A stretch of DNA of 64,000 nucleotides from Aradus depressus (lineage: Eukaryota > Arthropoda > Insecta > Hemiptera > Aradidae): positions 47,112,675-47,176,674 of the forward strand of contig OY759219.1 in assembly GCA_963662175.1 (NCBI GenBank), read 5' to 3'. Position 1 is the first letter of the stretch, and each line of letters starts with the position of its first letter. This document shows, in pieces, positions 59,108-64,000 of this stretch. The translations under genes and the position numbers were made by a program. The notes below the pieces were generated by a model, which saw nothing but the letters and a program-made list of their open reading frames with translations, did no database searches and had not been told where the DNA came from.

Positions 59108-61992
59108 TTAACCAAACACCCAGGGCATATTGGAGGCAGCAACACTGCCCCTGCGCAGTCGCTCCGTGGACTGCCGTCCCTTCTCTTGATCCGCGAGGTA
59201 CTTCAAGGACTTCAGTTCCCTGGGTTCTAAGTCCTCGATATCGACTGCAACGTACCTCAATTTAGGCAGATCGAAATCTTCAACAGGAGGTTCAGACAAA
59301 GGATGAAAAACTGTCGCAACTGTCAACATCTGTTTGAGATTTGTCGGGAAACCAAAAAGCAAGCAGAGTTTCAACTTGACAAGATATTTGTACACTTTTG
59401 TATCGACGAATTGCTCCCAAGCACTGATCTCTTCCACATATATCCGGAGCCTGTTGATCTTCCCGCCCTGTTCGAGTTCTTCACCACTTCTCACTGCCAG
59501 ACCCACGAGCATGTTCAAAATGCAAATGCATATGAGAACGTCATACAAGACCAGGATGGGTCCTTCAATAAGAACGTTTCTCATTTCTTTGAAACCGTTG
59601 ACAGAGTGACTGACTGGATCCTGCACCAGGTACATTGTATCGTTCTTATGAATGGCATGTTCTTTTGGTAAAAAGGTCGGAATGAAATTTTCTTTTTCCA
59701 TGAGTATGGTGGCAGTGAAAATAAAAGAATGCAATGGATTGTTGAACTGCACGTAGTCGTGAAATAGTGTAAAGAAACAATGAGAAAATGCGAAAAGAAC
59801 AAGAACACACAGCGGCAAATGTGGAACAACGGACTTACAAACCTCGAAGAACATTGATATCTGGAAGCTGATGTTTGAAGCATATCCTTGAACCATAACG
59901 GAAAACCAAGAGAAAAGTATAGCAAATGCACCGATTTCTATACTAATTCTGCTTTTACTGTGTGCTAGCAAATAAATAAGTGTAAGTAGCGGTCCCGCGA
60001 AAACCAGAAGAAAATAAGAAAATTTTCTCATGAACATGATTGGAAGAGTAAAGAAGAAGATAAGTAAAGTTAGAAAGAAAGTGATCCACCAGAAGATGGA
60101 TTGGGTTTGTTTGTGTAGTTCCAGGAAGAGACAGAGTGAGAAGGTGAGGTAGGTGGAAAAGGATATGACCTTGAGGGCGTACAAGAAGAACCTCATACCA
60201 ATAACATCTTTAAACCTATTCCACTTATATAGAACAAAATATTCTAAAACGACACTTTTAAGAATTTCAATATTGTCTCCTCCCCGTAATTTTTGATGTA
60301 TAAAAGAAATAACATCCATTCGACCTTTAGGAAACAATATGCCATAGTTGATAACCATATCTCCCTTCCGTGTCTGACAGTCGACCACAGCACATTCGTT
60401 GATAACCTCCAAGAGCATCGTCTGAAATCGGGGCAGTTTGACGTACATTGCGTCGAGGGGCGTTTGTCCAACAGCGTTCACATGGGCTAAACTAGCACCT
60501 TTGGACATGAAAAATTTTGAATTTTCTAAGGAACCGCTTACTACAGCAAAAGTGAAAGGTGTATTGCCAAATCGGTCAGGTGCATCAAAATCATTAAGTG
60601 CACTTTCATTAAAGAGTGAGCAATAATTGTACATAAATGTAATGCAATCGATGCTTTCACCAAGAGCACAGGCGTGGAATATGTTCTGACCCTCGTAGTT
60701 GTGCTGAAATAGGCTGGTTTCGTTGGGAGCAGTGTTCCAGCCTCTATAAGGCAACATGGCATTTGTCATTATGTACACATCCGAAGGGTATATCTTGCCC
60801 TGCAACTCCAACGACCTGATTTCAATCTCAGTCTTGTGGTAAATATTGGGACAGTAGTTATGGAATTTGTCTGACAGAAGAAGACATCGTACTAAATAAT
60901 AATTTCCTTCTTTGGCTGCGATGAACAAAGATGATTCATGATTTTCATTGAAGAAATCTCTTGTTATATATCCAGTTTTGAAAAATTTCATCCAGACTCT
61001 ATATCCAACTTTACCTAGAACAAGTTCATAAGGTATAATACCGTTATTGTCTACAACCTCAAATATTTCTTCAATGCGATGTATTCCAAGAATTAGATCC
61101 AACATTTTATCATCGTTAGTGTAAGCAGCTGCATGTAAAACTGTTTCTCCAGTATTTTGATTTCTGATTCTAAAGTCAATATTGTGTTCTATTAGAAGTT
61201 GTACAATTTCCGAACGACCAAGTTCAACGGCGTGAATAAGAATGGTCCGACCTTTCGGGTCGAGTATATTAAAGAATGTCTTATTCGGTTGGTTGTCAAG
61301 TATTTCCCTTAAGATATCCACTCGATTCTTTCTAACAATGTAATGAAGCTGACTTTGAGTTCTTCCAATAAGTTCTGAACCAAACTTAGTGTGAAGGAGG
61401 CAAGTAACGATGGACAAGTTCAAAAGTAGAATAGCCAGTTGAAGAGGAGTGTTTCCATTCACATCTGTAGCATCCAGAAAGTCTTCCTCCGGATAGTTAT
61501 CAATCAGGTATTCGATCGTTGAAAAGCGCATCGTGACAACAGCATTGTGTAAAATATTCCTTCCAGTTTTACGATTTCGTGTCCTGTAATCAGCTCCATT
61601 TTCAAGCAGGACATACATCGACGGCGAATCGTTCATAACAGACAACATTAGTGGAGTATCGCCATCAGAATCGAATGCATTAATAAAAAGTTTTTTGCAA
61701 TTATATTTGAGGATTTCTTTGCATATTTCACTCTGAGGAAGCTCGGCAGCGACGTGCAGACATGTCATTCCAGTGTCCCACATTGTGAAGCTAGTATCCG
61801 CACCATTTGTGAGCAGGTACGTGACTGCAATGAAATTGTCGTACCAGGCAGCTGCAATCAGTGGGGTCGTCCCGCGCTTATCCGCCGAATCCTTCAAAAT
61901 GGCGAACACTACAGACTCCTTGAGTGTGTTCCATAGGGTGAGGTCTTTGTGTCTGGCCGCTACGTGGAGCAGATTCGTTCCCGTCACCATGT
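59108..61992 (-). CDS. TRPA-family cation channel, large 3'-terminal exon (5' partial)
   Basis: Predicted ligand-, heat- or irritant-gated cation channel of the plasma membrane, related to the insect TRPA group (painless, pyrexia, TRPA5-like). Residues are counted from the first Met of the open frame. About 1-540 are ankyrin repeats (for example TGTNLLHVAARHKD, GDTPLMLSVMNDSPSM, GETVLHAAAYTNDDKMLDLI). Membrane segments lie near 600-624, 631-653, 657-676, 681-702, 721-743 (S5) and 812-834 (S6, ending NMLVGLAV). A pore loop near 752-768 reads TATILMEKENF. The cytosolic tail ends MPWVFG at the stop. The frame opens directly after a splice acceptor (ctgtttcag at 61993-62001) with two bases left over, so its first Met is probably internal and earlier exons lie to the right. 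A possible poly(A) signal (AATAAA, minus strand) sits at 58964-58969. The TRPA assignment is from architecture and S5-S6 character; I cannot choose the subfamily. Confidence 0.88.
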
Positions 61993-62049
61993 CTGAAACA
62001 GTAACAAATAAATTATCCTATTTCATCCCCTTATCCTTTGTTTGTTTCT

Positions 62050-62368
62050 GCGGCTCATGCCCGCTCTCTCCTATAATCGAGCGCTCTTTCGTCACTCTGA
62101 TGGTCATAAGGCCTGCTCTACCTGCTCTGGGTGTCCTAATTTTGCCTATCCATTTTCAATTATCTACAGTAGGGATCATTAACGAGTAATTAGCACAGGC
62201 TCGGACCTGCTTGACGAGGTATTCTCGCTTAACGTTCCATCCGAAGGATTGCGTGCTCAAATTCTTTTACTTCGCAGATTAAAACTTAAGGTCCCCGGGC
62301 GGGTATCGAACCAGCAATCTTGAAGACATTAGGAAAGCACGCTTCCTCTGTGCTACCGGTTCCCTTTG
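62050..62368 (-). repeat. SINE copy, diverged
   Basis: Head near 62300-62368 (gggtatcgaaccagcaatct) and body to cggctcatgcccg. Located just upstream of the TRPA exon's acceptor, within that gene's intron. Confidence 0.8.
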
Positions 62369-62528
62369 GTTCTCTTTCATTCAAAAAATTGTATCGCATG
62401 GCTACGTCATGGAAACACACGCCCACACATGTTATGATGGCGGCTGCGCTCACTGAAGCGTTACGATAAACGTCGTGCTTATATAACTAGAGATAGACCG
62501 AAACGATCTAGATATTTATACCAATCGG

Positions 62529-63154
62529 CAGGGGCGTAGACAGGAGTATGAGCAGGGGGGGGGGGGGGGGGGGGGGGGCAAAGTTAGGCTACAGGGGTGG
62601 GGGGTGTAGACTCCCGGGGGCACAGTCCGCAGTTTCCGCGGTTAGCGCTGCAGACTTTTTGTTATTAATTTGGGAGGCTCGGACCCCTAGAGGCCCCCCC
62701 TGAGGTAACCATTGACTGTAATACTTAAGTTGACTTTACATGAGCAGCAAAAATGCAAAGCGCAGCAGCAGCAAATGCACGCTATGGTTTCTGTGCTTTT
62801 AGAATTAAATGACTCACAGCCAATAGCGTGCATTTGCTATTGCTGCGCTTTTCATTTTTACTGCGCATGTAAAATCAGCTTTAAGAGTATAAGTATAACG
62901 TAAATGAAGATTTTGAGCGAGGAAATGAAATGATGGAATTCATATATATTTAAATAAATGTAATATGACTTGTTTTGTACAAGTACATTTAAGTAACAGC
63001 TGATTGCTGATTTAAGAATCAGACGAAGATCCTATTGGTAACTTGTAAGCAATCCATTTTTAATAAAAACTATTTTTTTAGTTTATTTCATTTTTATCTT
63101 GGGTTTTTGGTCTGCCCCCCCCCCCCCCCCCCCCAGCTACGCCCCTGCCCCGGC
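62529..63154. mobile_element. hAT-like MITE, 626 bp, with nested PIF-like MITE
   Basis: Left end CAGGGGCGTAGACAGGAG; right end, read in reverse, CAGGAGCGTAGCCGGGGCAG then a second CAGGGGCGTAGC. The 8-bp flanks CCAATCGG (62521-62528) and CCAATCAG (63155-63162) differ at one base. Long G and C runs lie just inside each end. No coding capacity. Confidence 0.82.
62728..62880. mobile_element. Palindromic PIF/Harbinger-like MITE, 153 bp
   Basis: Nearly the whole element is an inverted repeat; the arms share 'TTTACATG.GCAG.AAAAATG' and 'GCAAATGCACGCTAT'. It is flanked by TTA on both sides (62725-62727 and 62881-62883), the target duplication size and sequence of PIF/Harbinger. It lies inside the hAT-like MITE. 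Confidence 0.8.
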
Positions 63155-63287
63155 TACGCTCCTGCCAATCAGTACATATGTGATAAAAATGCACGTTTCT
63201 ACGTGATTTGAATGTGGGATCTGGGTGTAATTAATTCAATTTAGTTTCATTATTTCTAAAATCATAGTAAAATATGATAGCGTTTTA

Positions 63288-63536
63288 AGGTTTAGGTTTT
63301 ATGACTCATGCCCGGGCTTTACCTACGAGGTCATATCGCCTACTACCAGAGCGCTCTTTCGTCACTCTGGTGGACATGAGCCCGACTCTATTATGGGAGT
63401 CCTAAATTTTGCTTACCCTAAATTTTTTATTCACCAGGGGTCTTTAACGAGTACCTGAGATCGTACAGGCTCGGGACCATCGCTCAACGTCTCATCCGAA
63501 GGACGGCGTGCTCAAGTTTATTTTACCTCCCAGATA
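63288..63536 (-). repeat. SINE copy, 5'-truncated
   Basis: Tail and body well preserved (tttatgactcatgcccgggc through gctcaagtttattttacctc). The tRNA-like head is absent. Confidence 0.85.
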
Positions 63537-64000
63537 GCGTTTTCATAAACTGTCGTAGACTTGCATCATCTCTTAATTTAACAAATAATCCACACTACAA
63601 TATCTCTCTATTCACTATTTTCCAATAGTACACACTGAGTGACCCGGACTGTCCAAATGAAAACTTATTGTCAGGAGATACAAGAAACTGTCTTCATATG
63701 AACAAAAATCACTTTTAGGAAATAAACAACATTAGCTTAACTCTTTTAAAGAGTGAATTCACAACCAAATAAAAAAACTGTCTCAAATAAACACTGAAAC
63801 TATTTACATCTCAACTTACTTCCTGTCCGACTGTACACTAAAATAAACAATAGAACATCCGACTCACTCACTTTTCTGTCTGGAAGATCAACAAGTGATC
63901 TATATCTATCCATAACAATATTTAAGATGAATAACAATATATTAATAGGAATTAATAATATACAAAAAAATAAGAGATATTTTTACTTTCCAGCTATACA
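63537..64000. other. Right-edge DNA, likely TRPA intron or 5' region
   Basis: AT-rich. A candidate short first exon on the minus strand (63872-63913) is discussed as a finding. No other feature recognised. Confidence 0.35.

Noticed and set aside
59303..62189. Plus-strand frames opposite the TRPA exon
   Set aside because: Shadows of a clear minus-strand coding exon.

Overview
The window looks like nuclear DNA from an insect, and a hemipteran with a large repeat-rich genome would fit. The grounds are AT-rich non-coding DNA with spliced genes, Jockey-clade and R1-clade LINEs, hAT and PIF/Harbinger-like MITEs, a tRNA-derived SINE whose tail reads like the insect TTAGG telomere repeat, and a TRPA-type channel. 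The species is inference. There is nothing bacterial here (no operons, no CRISPR).

Only two host genes are visible, both on the minus strand. (1) The 3' part of a TRPA-family ankyrin/ion-channel gene: one giant exon at 59108-61992 carrying about a dozen ankyrin repeats, six membrane segments and the stop codon. Its 5' exons lie to the right, probably outside the window. (2) The 5' part of an ankyrin-repeat gene resembling the ANKRD26 family. Seven exons (15953 down to 1342) with matching splice phases encode 443 codons: a basic N-terminus, about seven ankyrin repeats, then a Ser/Pro-rich acidic region. The gene runs off the left edge. The two genes are tandem on one strand but separated by about 43 kb of repeats.

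Region by region: 1-16 kb holds the ANKRD26-like exons with introns full of SINE copies, LINE fragments and MITEs. 16-19 kb has a decayed hAT transposase and dispersed repeats. 19.4-48.4 kb is a satellite complex built from four tandem units (144 bp, 143 bp, 66 bp and about 440 bp), some arranged as higher-order repeats. Two units appear to be amplified pieces of a composite transposon and the ~440-bp unit appears to derive from the SINE. Two LINEs inserted into the finished arrays with clean target-site duplications: a nearly full-length but broken Jockey element (26203-30440) and a 5'-truncated R1-clade element (40877-42365). 48.4-59 kb is AT-rich DNA with short minisatellites (38, 21 and 26 bp), MITEs, a long-TIR element and foldback elements carrying hammerhead-ribozyme-like motifs. 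59-62 kb is the TRPA exon. 62-64 kb is SINE and nested hAT/PIF-like MITE DNA.

Most long open frames in 19-48 kb are not genes. They are tandem units of 66 or 144 bp (multiples of three), or units lacking stops in any frame.
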